64,000 nucleotides of DNA, taken from positions 41,104,944 to 41,168,943 of the forward strand of contig OZ026530.1 in assembly GCA_964019695.1 (NCBI GenBank). Direction: 5' to 3'. The DNA is from Loripinus fragilis (taxonomy: Eukaryota > Mollusca > Bivalvia > Lucinida > Lucinidae). Below, in pieces: positions 46,123-55,561 of the stretch. Under the pieces are notes generated by a model. That model worked only from the letters and a program-made list of their open reading frames with translations. It did no database searches and was not told the DNA's origin. Both the position numbers and the translations under genes were made by a program. Position 1 is the first letter of the stretch. The number at the start of each line of letters is the position of its first letter.

Positions 46123-47345
46123 GACTCCCTTTAACTGGGATATTGTTGTAATTGCCTTTCAAACTCAGCGTATCCAAAGACTGTTTGTAAAAAATAATTA
46201 TATTGATATGAGTTAGATAATATGTATATTGTATTCAATTTTCGGACTGGCGTCTAAAGTCTTTCAAGTGATTTTCAATACTCTAGGTGCTTTGATAAGG
46301 ACAAATTGAACGGTATTTCAGGACAAACATTGCAGTAAAAGTCTTTTTACGGTGTTTGCTGCATGCGGAACCGACTTGCAGTTACCAGTTTATGGTGTAA
46401 AATTATCAGCCTAATAAAATGAGAAATAGTTTTATCCGGTTACGCGTGCAGACATGTATGTAATTGAGCCACGAAGTACACGAGGGTGTTTGGTTTTACT
46501 ATAGACATAGTGTTAAGTGTGGTTGACATGGCATGCGTTTGAACCTAAAATTTACCATAAAAATACATTTTAATGAAGAAAATGAATTGTGGACATTAAA
46601 CTAGAGATTCCAGGGTATCACTTTGTAATATTGTATGGGGATTTCTTCACAATATACTTTTTACTGTAAAAGTAGGCCATATGTAACACAAACCGATACA
46701 TGTCCTTTGTTACTGTGTTTCCAGGTCTTAAGTGACCCCCGTTTTTTGCTAATTATTCTTTAATGGTGGTTTTAATTGAAAGATAAATTAGATAAATGAA
46801 TTTAGATATAGACCGCGTAATTGAATGTATTCTTTCCACATAAATATGAGTTTTTATATAGGCTGAGATAAGATGGAATTTTTGCGTGTTTTTGCTGCTC
46901 CTCTTTGAATTAGTCCCCAAGTAAACCTGGCGATATAAATAAAACATATAGACTAATATCTTATACAGGTCAGTGGTGGTAATTCGTCAGTCCCAAAGAT
47001 AAGAGTGCGAAACAGAAAATTATTCACCCTATTCTTCAACCAAAAAATATGCTGTGTGTACTCAAAACAATCATCACTAGGATACTGTTCATTTGAGCAC
47101 CCAAAACACGTGTTTAAACTGATGAAGACGATCGTAACTTCACGCTAAAATTGCTTAACTGGCCTAATCTTTGTGCATTAGGCTATGATTCACTGCTTAT
47201 ACTGACTCATAAAACTTCACTGTACATCTAAAACCAATGCATTGAAATGACCTGCGTTCAAAAAACGATTCAAGCAACGGTATTGTCTGAACCTTATAAA
47301 TGCTGGGTTATTGTCCTCTGCTGAATTTTCTTTCGAGATAATTTT
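46119..47345. other. Intron; one repeat fragment
   Basis: No gene seen. About 46690-46745 is, on the minus strand, a match to 49425-49470 (GGGGGTCACTTAAGACCTGG and AAAGGACATGT words). Confidence 0.45.
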
Positions 47346-47346
47346 T

Positions 47347-48420
47347 ATGCCCCCGCCATGATAATGGCGGGAGCATTAAGTGTTACCCTGTACTTTACGT
47401 ACTTCTGTCCAGACGACGTCCGCTCTCTATAACGAGTACTTTTGATCAGAATTTTATGAAACTTAATCACATTATTTAGTACCATAATGTCGTCTTCAAG
47501 TTGGATAATGGTCTACATCGCACCAAGCATTCAGTAGTTATGACCCTTTGTTTATGAAAATTCACTGTTTTAAACGATGTCCGCTCTCTAACTCAAATAT
47601 TTTTATTAGTATTTTATGAAACTTGGTCACATTGTTTAATATCATAATGTCTTCTTCGAGTTCATTAATGGTTTATATCGCACCAGGTTTTCCGTAGTTA
47701 TGGCCCTTTGATTATGAAAAATCACCGTTTTAAACGATGTCAGCTCTCTAACTCGAATATTTTTTACCCAAATTTTATGAAAGGTAGTCACATTGTTTAG
47801 TACCATAATGTCTTCTTCAAGTTCGATAATGGTTTATATCGCACCATGCTTTCTGTAGTTATGGCCCTTTGTTTATGAAAATCAACATTTTAAGCGATGT
47901 CCGCTCTCTAACTCGAATATTTTTTATCAGATTTTTTATGAAACTTTGTTAAATATCGTGATGTATTCTTCAAGTTTGATAATGGTCCACATCGCACCAT
48001 GCTTTCAGCAGTTATGGCCCTTTGTATATGAGAATTCACCGTTTCAAACGATGTCCGCTCTCTAAGTCAAATAATTTTGATCAGAATTTTATGAAACTTT
48101 GTCACATTGTTCAGTAGCATGATGCCTTCTTCAAGTTTGATAATGGTCTATAATGGCACCATGCTTTAAGAAATTATTGCCCTTAGTTTATGAAAAATCA
48201 TCGGTTGAAACGACGTCTGCTCTCTTACATGAATAGTTTTGTTTGTTTGTAATTCTATGAAACTTGGTCACATTATTAAGTACCACAAAGTGTTCAAGTT
48301 TCAGAATAGCCCATATCGCATAATGTCTTCAAGAGTTATTGCCCTTTGTTAATGATGATTCCCTATTTATACGAATTTGGCAATAGCGGGGGCATCTGTG
48401 TCCCATGGACACATTTCTAG
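47347..48420 (+). repeat. Satellite-bearing element, six 158-bp units
   Basis: Units are marked by CGATGTCCGCTCTCTAACTC near 47415, 47576, 47736, 47895, 48049 and 48210, each followed by TTTTATGAAACTT(G)GTCACATT, a TCTTCAAGTT word, ATATCGCACCA and TTATGGCCCTTTG. The outer borders are ATGCCCCCGCCATG on the left and AGCGGGGGCAT on the right, inverted. A tandem core within short inverted ends suggests a pearl-like mobile element. Confidence 0.9.
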
Positions 48421-48954
48421 TTTTCTAAGAATATCTCTTTCAGGAATACAAGTAGGTTATCAAACAGTATGGATCCAGATTATGCCCAACATTTTTGGCC
48501 TGACCTTGGCTTTGGCTGTTGAAAACAGTTTTAACAGGCAATTTGATGCTCTTTAAGTTTAATGTACATGTATATCCCCGATTCGCTATTTCTCGTCAAC
48601 TTTTTAATTTGCTTGAATTTTCGTCCTAAACTTTTACTAACTAGTGTCGTCTGCTGATTACCTTCACAAACAATTTGGACCCAGGTGAGGCCTGACAAAC
48701 ATAGGGCATGATCTGGATCCAGACCGCTTGACACTCTACTGATATTCCCGAAAGATTTTTTTTAGAAAAAAAAAACGCAACAACATACAAACTGATTTTG
48801 AAAAAAAAAGTATCAGCAGACGACAAAACCATGACAATTTACCTCGTAGGCAAAAAGAGTCAATGAATTGAAATGGAAGGTGCTACAAGTACATGCATGT
48901 TTCATGCTTAAGCCTTATATTTGTTTGCTTTCATTACGGCACGTCTATTTTACA

Positions 48955-48955
48955 G

Positions 48956-49009
<54 letters not shown>
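48955..49009 (+). repeat. (GT)n microsatellite
   Basis: About 27 uninterrupted GT units. Confidence 0.97.
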
Positions 49010-49010
<1 letters not shown>

Positions 49011-49143
49011 AAAGTGATGACGAATGATGTTTGCGGATGAGATTTTCTCTGAATCAGCGAATATAGATATTCCTGTAGGCTAGTACATATCACCATAGCT
49101 ATGCAAATATACCACGTGAATCTATTGGGGTACACATGGGTAT

Positions 49144-49252
49144 CCTTGAGCAAGACACATTTATCCTAGCTTAGTACTGGTTCAACCCAGGAAGACCCGT
49201 CCCTGTTTAACTGAAATATTGTTGTTTAGACGTAAAGAAACAAATCAAACAA
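49144..49252 (+). mobile_element. 5'-truncated SINE with target-site duplication
   Basis: Body and tail of the SINE at 12944, lacking the tRNA head. It starts at CCTTGAGCAAGACACATTTA and ends AATCAAACAA. Flanked by the 12-bp direct repeat ACACATGGGTAT (49132-49143 and 49253-49264). Confidence 0.9.
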
Positions 49253-49489
49253 ACACATGGGTATATTCACATGGAAAGACAACTAAGTTATTCTTTTGTC
49301 CAGGGGATTTGGGCTTCAATTGCAAATTAGGGCGTCTACCAAAAATAAGTTTAAGTTACGGGGTGTGCATTTAAATCCACATGATAAGTACCGTTCTTCT
49401 AAGTTCAATTTAAAGCTGTTAAAAAAGGGAAGATGGGGGTCACTTAAAACCTGGAAACATATTAAGGACATATGCTACTAAATACTTCC

Positions 49490-50015
49490 CATGTTGATAT
49501 ATTTTCAATACTTTGCATACAGTTTGTTTTATGCATGGGCAATCCATTTTTGAAATAAAAAGGAAATGTCACAGTGCTTATTTTTTTCAGAATCTCATAT
49601 GCCTTTCACCAATTTTCTAAAAATATAAAATAACAACTCTAGTCCTAAATATCGACCTAAAACGGTTGTAATCTTCAGCCAGCTTCTTTCTTTTAACTTA
49701 AATTATTGCCCATGACCTCAAACCTTTTAGAAAATGTGCAAGTTTATTTCTCATCTCATGCTGTGACAAGATACTGCATGATATAGTATGGCATTTCGTC
49801 GAAAATTGGAATTTGTTTTTAGAATAAATCATGTATTCACAAATCTGATGTTGAAAATCTTTAAAAAATAGTTTTAATTCATAGACTATTATAATACCTT
49901 TCAGTAAAAAAAAGAATAAAAATCTGGGGTCACCGTAATAATTCATTCAAGAGGGACAAATTTAACCCCACCCCCATAGGTTTCATGCGTAATTCAATAA
50001 AAAAATCAGGAGTTA
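49490..50015 (+). repeat. Diverged single-unit copy of the 17.8-18.9 kb repeat
   Basis: Follows the order of 17790-18310: GCATACAGTTTGTTTTATG, a CCAGCTTCTTTCTTTTAA segment, TGACAAGATACTG, then one satellite unit (CATAGACTATTATAATACC, GGGGTCACCG, TTTAACCCCACCCCC). Confidence 0.75.
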
Positions 50016-50108
50016 CCATTTTGGTCGTTTTGATGATGCCATTTTACTAGTATATGAAACAATTTAGCATTAAAATGTTAAAAAAGAAAGAAAAACACAC
50101 TGAAAATA

Positions 50109-50545
50109 TGTGCGTACCTGGAAATCGATCCTGGTCCACTGGATTCGTAGCCAGCCACGCTAACCACTAGGCCACGAGGTCAGGTCGTGCGCCGCTCTAA
50201 ATAACCGTACAAATAGTAGAGACTCGGCCACTATAGTATTCGTAACCAGGGTAATTGTGTACGTCGTTTGATTTCGACTGAGCTACATTTATCTGTCTTT
50301 AGTGCTGAGACGATCAGTTCTGAAAAGATGTCAATAGATATTTCGGACACCCTTCAATTACTTTATTTTGTCAACCAAATGTCGGAACACCGATATGACA
50401 TAAGAATATCCAAAAGCTGTGTTGATCCGAATCCGTTAATGGTCGAAAGACAGGACCCAGACAACTTTCCCTGTTTCCAGACGCAGGAAAGGTGCGCATT
50501 GGAAATAGCCGCATATGTCTTTAATATTAAACATGGTTAATAAGT
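50109..50545 (-). repeat. tRNA-Arg(ACG)-like sequence joined to a conserved body, copy 2
   Basis: On the minus strand 50180-50109 is tRNA-like: GTGGCCTAGTGGTTAGCG (A box), an anticodon arm CTGG...CCAG around CTACGAA with ACG, and a B-box-like GGATCGATTTCC. The adjoining region is homologous to 19405-19760. The + strand frame here (90 codons) is not conserved in the other copy. Confidence 0.6.
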
Positions 50546-50880
50546 TGCTTGAGCCGCGCAAGCGTGCGTGCATTTCATGTATATCGTGACCGTACATATA
50601 TCTAAACTCAAACTCAATTTACTAACCCTTAGAGCCTCAATACACTGAAGGCCGTCTGCTTTTGTCGTCTGCTGAAATATTTTTGAACGTTTTCGGCAAA
50701 CAGTGTAGATGCATATCAGACTTCTCCCGCAGAAGCAGTCTGATCTGGGTTCACACTGTTTGCCTCCATACTTATGCTAGCCAATAAATAGACATTTTCG
50801 GATGCAGTTATTTAGCAGGCGTTTCAAGGGTTAAATAATACGTTTTGTGTTTTCAATGAGGTATTATGGCACAAGATGAT

Positions 50881-51118
50881 ACTGTGCTTTCAAAGATGCA
50901 TAGTAATGAGGCTAGTCTATTTTTCTTATAAACAGGTAAAGCATGATTTTTCTCTGCTACGCGCATATGCAATAATCTGTGGTACAATGTAGGTTCAATA
51001 TAACTGTAAACTGAGACTACCTGCACGCCCAAAAATCAAGGTAAACTGACCAGTGTTTGTTTACATCGATTTTCATCTATCTTTGAATGTACAATAAGTT
51101 ATTTTGTATAGATCTTAC
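50881..51118 (+). repeat. Inverted-repeat arm 1 (partner 52605-52845)
   Basis: About 240 bp that recur inverted at 52605-52845 with high similarity. Shared words include AAAGATGCATAGTAATGAG, ATATGCAATAATCTGTGGTA, GTAAACTGAGACTACCTGCA and a CAGTGTTTGTTTACA segment. Either a foldback pair around 1.5 kb or two insertions of one element in opposite orientation. Confidence 0.88.
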
Positions 51119-51282
51119 ACAGTAAGAGTATTGTCCGTCATGGATAGAGTCCAATAGAAAACAGGTGTAGCAGCTTAATACCGTTATTCATTCATTCAAG
51201 TTCATTCAGAAAAATAATAACACTGCAGGTAAAACAATTGTACGGATTTAGCGATAAATAATGATCATGACATGTAAAGCCT

Positions 51283-51365
51283 CGGTGGCTCAGTAGGTAG
51301 AGAGGCAACTGTAATAATTTGCACGTGAGCTATGTAAAAAGTTAAGGGTTCGAATACCATTGTTT
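51283..51365 (+). mobile_element. tRNA-like SINE head
   Basis: A box GGTGGCTCAGTAGGTAGAG and B box GGTTCGAATACC, about 50 bp apart because of an insertion-like stretch between them. It lies between the inverted arms. A T-rich tract follows (51388-51525). Confidence 0.55.
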
Positions 51366-52175
51366 AGCATTTTATAGGCTTATTGATATGCTCTTTTTTT
51401 TTCATTAGTTTCCATTGTGTTTTTTCTTATTCTAGATATTTTCTTATTTTGTAAATTTTTCTTTATATTTTTAATATTTTATTTTTTCTATTTTTCTATT
51501 TAATTTTTTTAACAAATAGTGTTTTATTTCAATATATACATGATATAAAAAGTTCATAAAATAATGCCAGCATAGTGAGATTTTGATCGCAATACTGAGC
51601 ATCAAAGGATCAGGTGAGCATGCAGAAACACGCAAACTCACCAGAGCGTTTGCCGTTCGCATACACAACGTACTGTGTGGATGTAGATGAAGACTCACTT
51701 TAACTTTAATTATTGCATAAAACCCATGTCGCACGCTATTAACAGCCATGTTTTAACCGGTAAAAACCCATGTATTAATCAGGCCATTTACGTGCTGTTG
51801 ATCCACGGCTTTTGTACTTTACATATACGCATTCTAAGCCGTCACAAAAATTGACGTCATCAACAGTAGCGTGTATAGAAATGAACGAAATTCAGTGGCG
51901 TTATGATGACGTAAGTTTTTGCTCTGGAACAGGCTTTTTCAAAACCTACGAATCCTTCATGCTTTTGCGCGCCATTATAGTAATGCAACAATGAGCATTT
52001 CGAAGCGTTTTCCCAAAGTTTTCAAGTGACAAGATGACTTTATGCGATAATAACGACCAAACATGGTTTTCTGATACACTAACGTCTGCTAGACCCTTCG
52101 TGGGTCGTTAAAACCCTCGCCTTTAACTGGTTTTCCTGTAAAGCCTGAAATATCGACATAAGCCTTTTTGTTCAA

Positions 52176-52327
52176 AGGCGGATCCACGACTCTAGGAGAG
52201 GGGATTCAGATAAATTAGGGAGGGGTGTCGATTTGAGGTGATCTCTCATATTTCTTGAATATCCCTTTAAAATGATATACAATGTAATTTGTTCAGCCCC
52301 CTGAACCCCTTCTGGATCCGCCACTGT
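52176..52327. mobile_element. GGATCC-type TIR element, short intact copy
   Basis: Ends GGCGGATCCACGACTCTAGG and, on the minus strand, GGCGGATCCAGAAGGGGTTC are inverted. 152 bp, no ORF. It is the smallest and cleanest relative of the 5.9-kb repeat. Confidence 0.75.
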
Positions 52328-52387
52328 TTGTTACAACGCTAGGTAATTCAAACTGTCCACTGAAGGAGTAAGAAAAAGGAAAAAAAA

Positions 52388-52478
52388 ACTCAGGGATTCG
52401 AACCCCCCCTCAGAAAAAACACAGGTTCGAATAGCGAACAGGTTCGCTACTTAACCACTGGACCACTGGACACCCAAT
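52388..52478 (-). mobile_element. tRNA-like SINE head
   Basis: Minus strand: GTGGTCCAGTGGTTAAGTAG as an A box and GGTTCGAATCCCTGA as a B box, with an inserted GAACCTGTTCGCTATTCGAA CC palindromic segment between. Not a sound tRNA gene. Confidence 0.55.
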
Positions 52479-52604
52479 GACAGCTTTAATGCATTAGTTG
52501 GGATATAACTACCAATATCCTCGTTTGTTTACCTGTTTAAATGCAGGATTACCTTTTATTGTCAATAGACCTCTCCGATTACAGTTATAATTAGTGACGT
52601 CACT

Positions 52605-52845
52605 GTACTCTATACAAATTTTACCTCTACTTTCAAAGATAGGTGAGAATCGGTGTAAACAAACACTGGCAAGTTTACCTTGATTTTGGGCGTGCAGGTA
52701 GTCTCAGTTTACAGTTATATTGAACCTACCACAGATTATTGCATATGCGCGTAGCAGTGAAAGGGCATGCTTTACCTGTTTATAAGAAAAATAGAATAGT
52801 CTCATTACTATGCATCTTTGAAAGTACAATAGTTTGCCCAAATTG
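52605..52845 (-). repeat. Inverted-repeat arm 2 (partner 50881-51118)
   Basis: Inverse copy of arm 1, with CAGGTAGTCTCAGTTTACAG and CTCATTACTATGCATCTTTG. A few substitutions and small indels separate the arms. Confidence 0.88.
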
Positions 52846-52965
52846 ACATGAGACTGATTAATTTTCCAACATCTTCGTGATATTCGTGCATTTTCGTGAA
52901 GTACTCCGATTGTTCATGCTTTGAACAGGAATATGAAGATAATGTCGATTCATTAATGCAAATTT

Positions 52966-53033
52966 TCTGATAGCCTAGTGGTTAGGTGGCAATTACAGAT
53001 CGCGCCTACTTGGATCGAAACCTGGAAAAGCCT
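52966..53033 (+). mobile_element. tRNA-like SINE head
   Basis: A-box-like TAGCCTAGTGGTTAGGTGG and B-box-like GGATCGAAACC at normal spacing. This is the fifth tRNA-like unit within about 3 kb (50.1-53.0 kb). Confidence 0.5.
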
Positions 53034-53764
53034 TTTTATATAATTGTCAAATTGCAACCTTTTTTTTAATTTATGATTGATCTTGTATTTTACTTTTTCT
53101 CGTGGTGGGCTTTACATCTTTCATTTATATCTAGTGGCTTTTATTTTAAGTAGCGTTGTTTATAAGCTATTCGTTCTTCTCAGTGTAATCATTGACTGCG
53201 CTGAAGATCGACCTGTCACCTACAAAAACGGGAATTGTGTTATAGCGCGATATGCATTGCTCAAAATTCTACCGTTAAAAAAATAACAAGCGGAAAATGG
53301 CTATAAATAATCCGTCTGTCTGTGGAGATATCAATCCAAACAATACAATAGTGTGTATTATAGTATTAAGCGAACGTATTATATTATTTTCTTCAGAAAA
53401 TCACAATGTTTACGATATCGATGACGATGCTTTAGCAACCTAACAGTCAAATCTGGCCTCCATTTCTGAAGTCGCCAACGCTAAGACAACTCTCCCACAA
53501 AGTCCCAAAACACTCAGACTATAGGAAAGGGAGAAAGGAACACACCACCATGCAACTGGAAATAAACCACGAAAAAATCATAAACATCCCGCCTCCGGTC
53601 ACACCATAGGCATCAACACCTCATTTGTCTACGTCTTTTTCCAATAAATGCACAGTTGAGCCTGTGTAAAGGGGACATTCAAAAAAGACAAAACAAAGAT
53701 CTTAATGTGACAAGGAGAACGATATAGATCATTAATAAAGCCTCGCTGTATAAGCTAGCTTTTA

Positions 53765-53868
53765 GTGTGTTAGTGGTCTGGCTTTTCTATGAAGTTAAGC
53801 AACGCAATTCATGGTTAGTACTTGGATGGGTGACCCGTTGCGCTATCACGACAGCCCTCAAAAAGGAC
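53765..53868 (+). ncRNA. 5S rRNA-derived sequence (pseudogene or SINE3-type head)
   Basis: GAAGTTAAGCAACG and then GGTTAGTACTTGGATGGGTG ACC match the conserved A-box and C-box regions of animal 5S rRNA at about the right distance. The 5' half and the 3' end are diverged and no oligo-T terminator follows at the correct place. So it is either a decayed 5S copy or the head of a 5S-derived SINE. It sits 0.3 kb upstream of a lectin exon. Confidence 0.8.
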
Positions 53869-54029
53869 GCTTAAGTAGCATATATGTTGATTACGGATAG
53901 TACATCATGTGTATTGGCAATTGTTCTTTTTTACTAAATCAATATAATCTGTGTCGTGTGAATCTACAGGTGATATCAATTTATTGACTTTGCTTGATAT
54001 TTATTATTTTTTTTATGATTATTATTATA

Positions 54030-54036
54030 GTTATCA

Positions 54037-54096
<60 letters not shown>
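54030..54096 (+). repeat. (ATT)n microsatellite
   Basis: About 20 ATT units, ending in a short AGCAGTAGTAG run. It lies 50 bp before a lectin exon acceptor. The poly-Ile frame across it is an artefact. Confidence 0.97.
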
Positions 54097-54144
54097 GCAG
54101 TAGTAGCACTATAGTAAGAGTAGTATTATTTTTTGTGTTTTCAG

Positions 54145-54224
54145 AGCTTCCTGGATACTATTACTCGTATAAATCGTCAATTTACAAGTTGATCAGGGAC
54201 GAAGTCAATTTTGATACGGCAAAG
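54145..54224 (+). CDS. Exon: start of the C-type lectin-like domain
   Basis: An 80-bp exon between acceptor TTTTGTGTTTTCAG (ends 54144) and donor GTAAGA (54225). After the shared first codon it encodes LPGYYYSYKSSIYKLI, then a DEVNFDTAK end. This fits the first strand and helix of a C-type lectin-like domain (GW...SCYK...W..A). But the Cys usual in SCYK is Ile here (SSIYK), and the usual Trp of the helix is replaced. Phase 1 at the start agrees with the sushi exon ending at 37604, and phase 0 at the end agrees with exon 62447. It was recognised only because the two exons together give the family pattern. Confidence 0.82.
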
Positions 54225-54479
54225 GTAAGAGCAAAATACGGTTTCCTTTTAAAAGGAATGGCTTCCCAGTTTTGAAAGTGAATTTTATCACACTTTTAGT
54301 CTTATTCAGTCTTAATGCTCTGCAGTGACCTATCACTGTGCCATGGTAATAATTTACCATACTATATTACTAAACGTTTTGTAGCAGTACTTATCATTGG
54401 ACCATGATATCAAGACCTGGCCAAACTGAACTTTATACAGCATGTCACATATCTTGCTTAATGGAACCTTAAATCGTAC

Positions 54480-54680
54480 TGGCCGTTCAAAGGCGATGCT
54501 CCTTTCGTGGACAATATTTGCTATTTGTGTTTGTCTGTCTGTCTGTTCCTTGCAAGCTGGGATAGCCTGACCTGTTGGCTCTCTTGCATGTGATGTTTTC
54601 TTATGTTTTTGTCATTTTCCCATATTGTGTCAGGCATAGTATTGATTTTATCGATTCCTGATCTTTGCCTTCTGCCTTTT
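54480..54680 (+). mobile_element. Old 3' fragment of the Penelope-like element
   Basis: GCCGTTCAAAGGCGATGCTCC, CCTGACCTGTTGGCTCTC, GTGTCAGGCATAGTATTGAT and ATCGATTCCTGATCTTTGCC follow the module order with heavy divergence. It lies in the intron between the two lectin exons. Confidence 0.8.
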
Positions 54681-55261
54681 TGCATTAGGTTTGCTTCATT
54701 TTTGGTTCGTTAGGGTCGGCGCGAACTTGAATGTCTATGTTGCGGATGCGGCATTCAATGTATACCTAGGAAATGCTTGCTCTATTATGGAATCTATATT
54801 CTAATGCTCAGTCCGCTACGAAGATACTGCAAAGACTTCTGAGAATAATCTGAATAAGTAAAAAAATACCAACTCCATAACCTTCTCCAGCTATTTCAGA
54901 ACCGCTTGCTTTTGGAAATCATAAAACACACCAGGTAACCACACATCAAGCGTACATGTATGCGGATACATGTACTTATGTTAATTCTTATTTTTGCGCA
55001 GTTTTATTATACGACGCGTCCTGCACGTGATATGTTCGAACTTTACCACAGTTGATCAGTGTAAACCTGGGCATTACAGTCAGCTGCCCACAGTACTAAG
55101 CCTTAGCCGCCAATCTAAATAAAGCTGTATAGTGGATCCTGATTCAAAATGACCATACACAGATGTAAATAAGTTACCAAACTTTATAGTATGCACATGT
55201 AAAACCGCGTCACATGCAAGCATACGAAAGCATAGGTGATCTATATACTAACTGCATAAGC

Positions 55262-55495
55262 CCATACATGTGCGGATCCAGAGGGGGGACCGGGGATCCC
55301 GAGCCCCCCCCCCCCTGAAAAATCACAAAAAGTATAGGGTGTCTTAGCAATTCTAGTCCAGATCCCTGAAAAATTACGAAGCTACTGAGCCAGCATTCAA
55401 TGTTGTGCCATCATCAGCTCGCCAGCGAAACGTTTCGCTAGCAAGCCTATGATGGCCCGCTTATAGTGCTATTTTGATCCGCGTATGGCATATAT
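55262..55495. mobile_element. GGATCCAGAG-type element, longer copy
   Basis: Starts ATGTGCGGATCCAGAGGGGG and ends GATCCGCGTATGG. The middle has CATCATCAGCTCGCCAGCGA AACG against TTTCGCTAGCAAGCCTATGATGG, an internal near-palindrome. It provides the reference for the fragment that breaks the sushi exon. Confidence 0.75.
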
Positions 55496-55561
55496 GCCTC
55501 TTACGTCTATACTGGCCTATCCAGCAGGGCTAGAAATCCATAATATTTGTTCTGAGTCTTC

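Noticed and set aside
50268..50540. A 90-codon + strand frame
   Set aside because: Same repeat body as above; the matching region at 19.5 kb has stops in this frame.
53150..53286. A possible sushi start (IIDCAEDRP...NG) after a TTCTCAG
   Set aside because: The later Cys, Gly-Tyr and Trp are missing and the phase does not fit; probably chance.
53994..54275. A 93-codon frame with a long Ile run, looking like a membrane segment
   Set aside because: The Ile run is the ATT microsatellite; only the part from 54145 to 54224 is supported as an exon.
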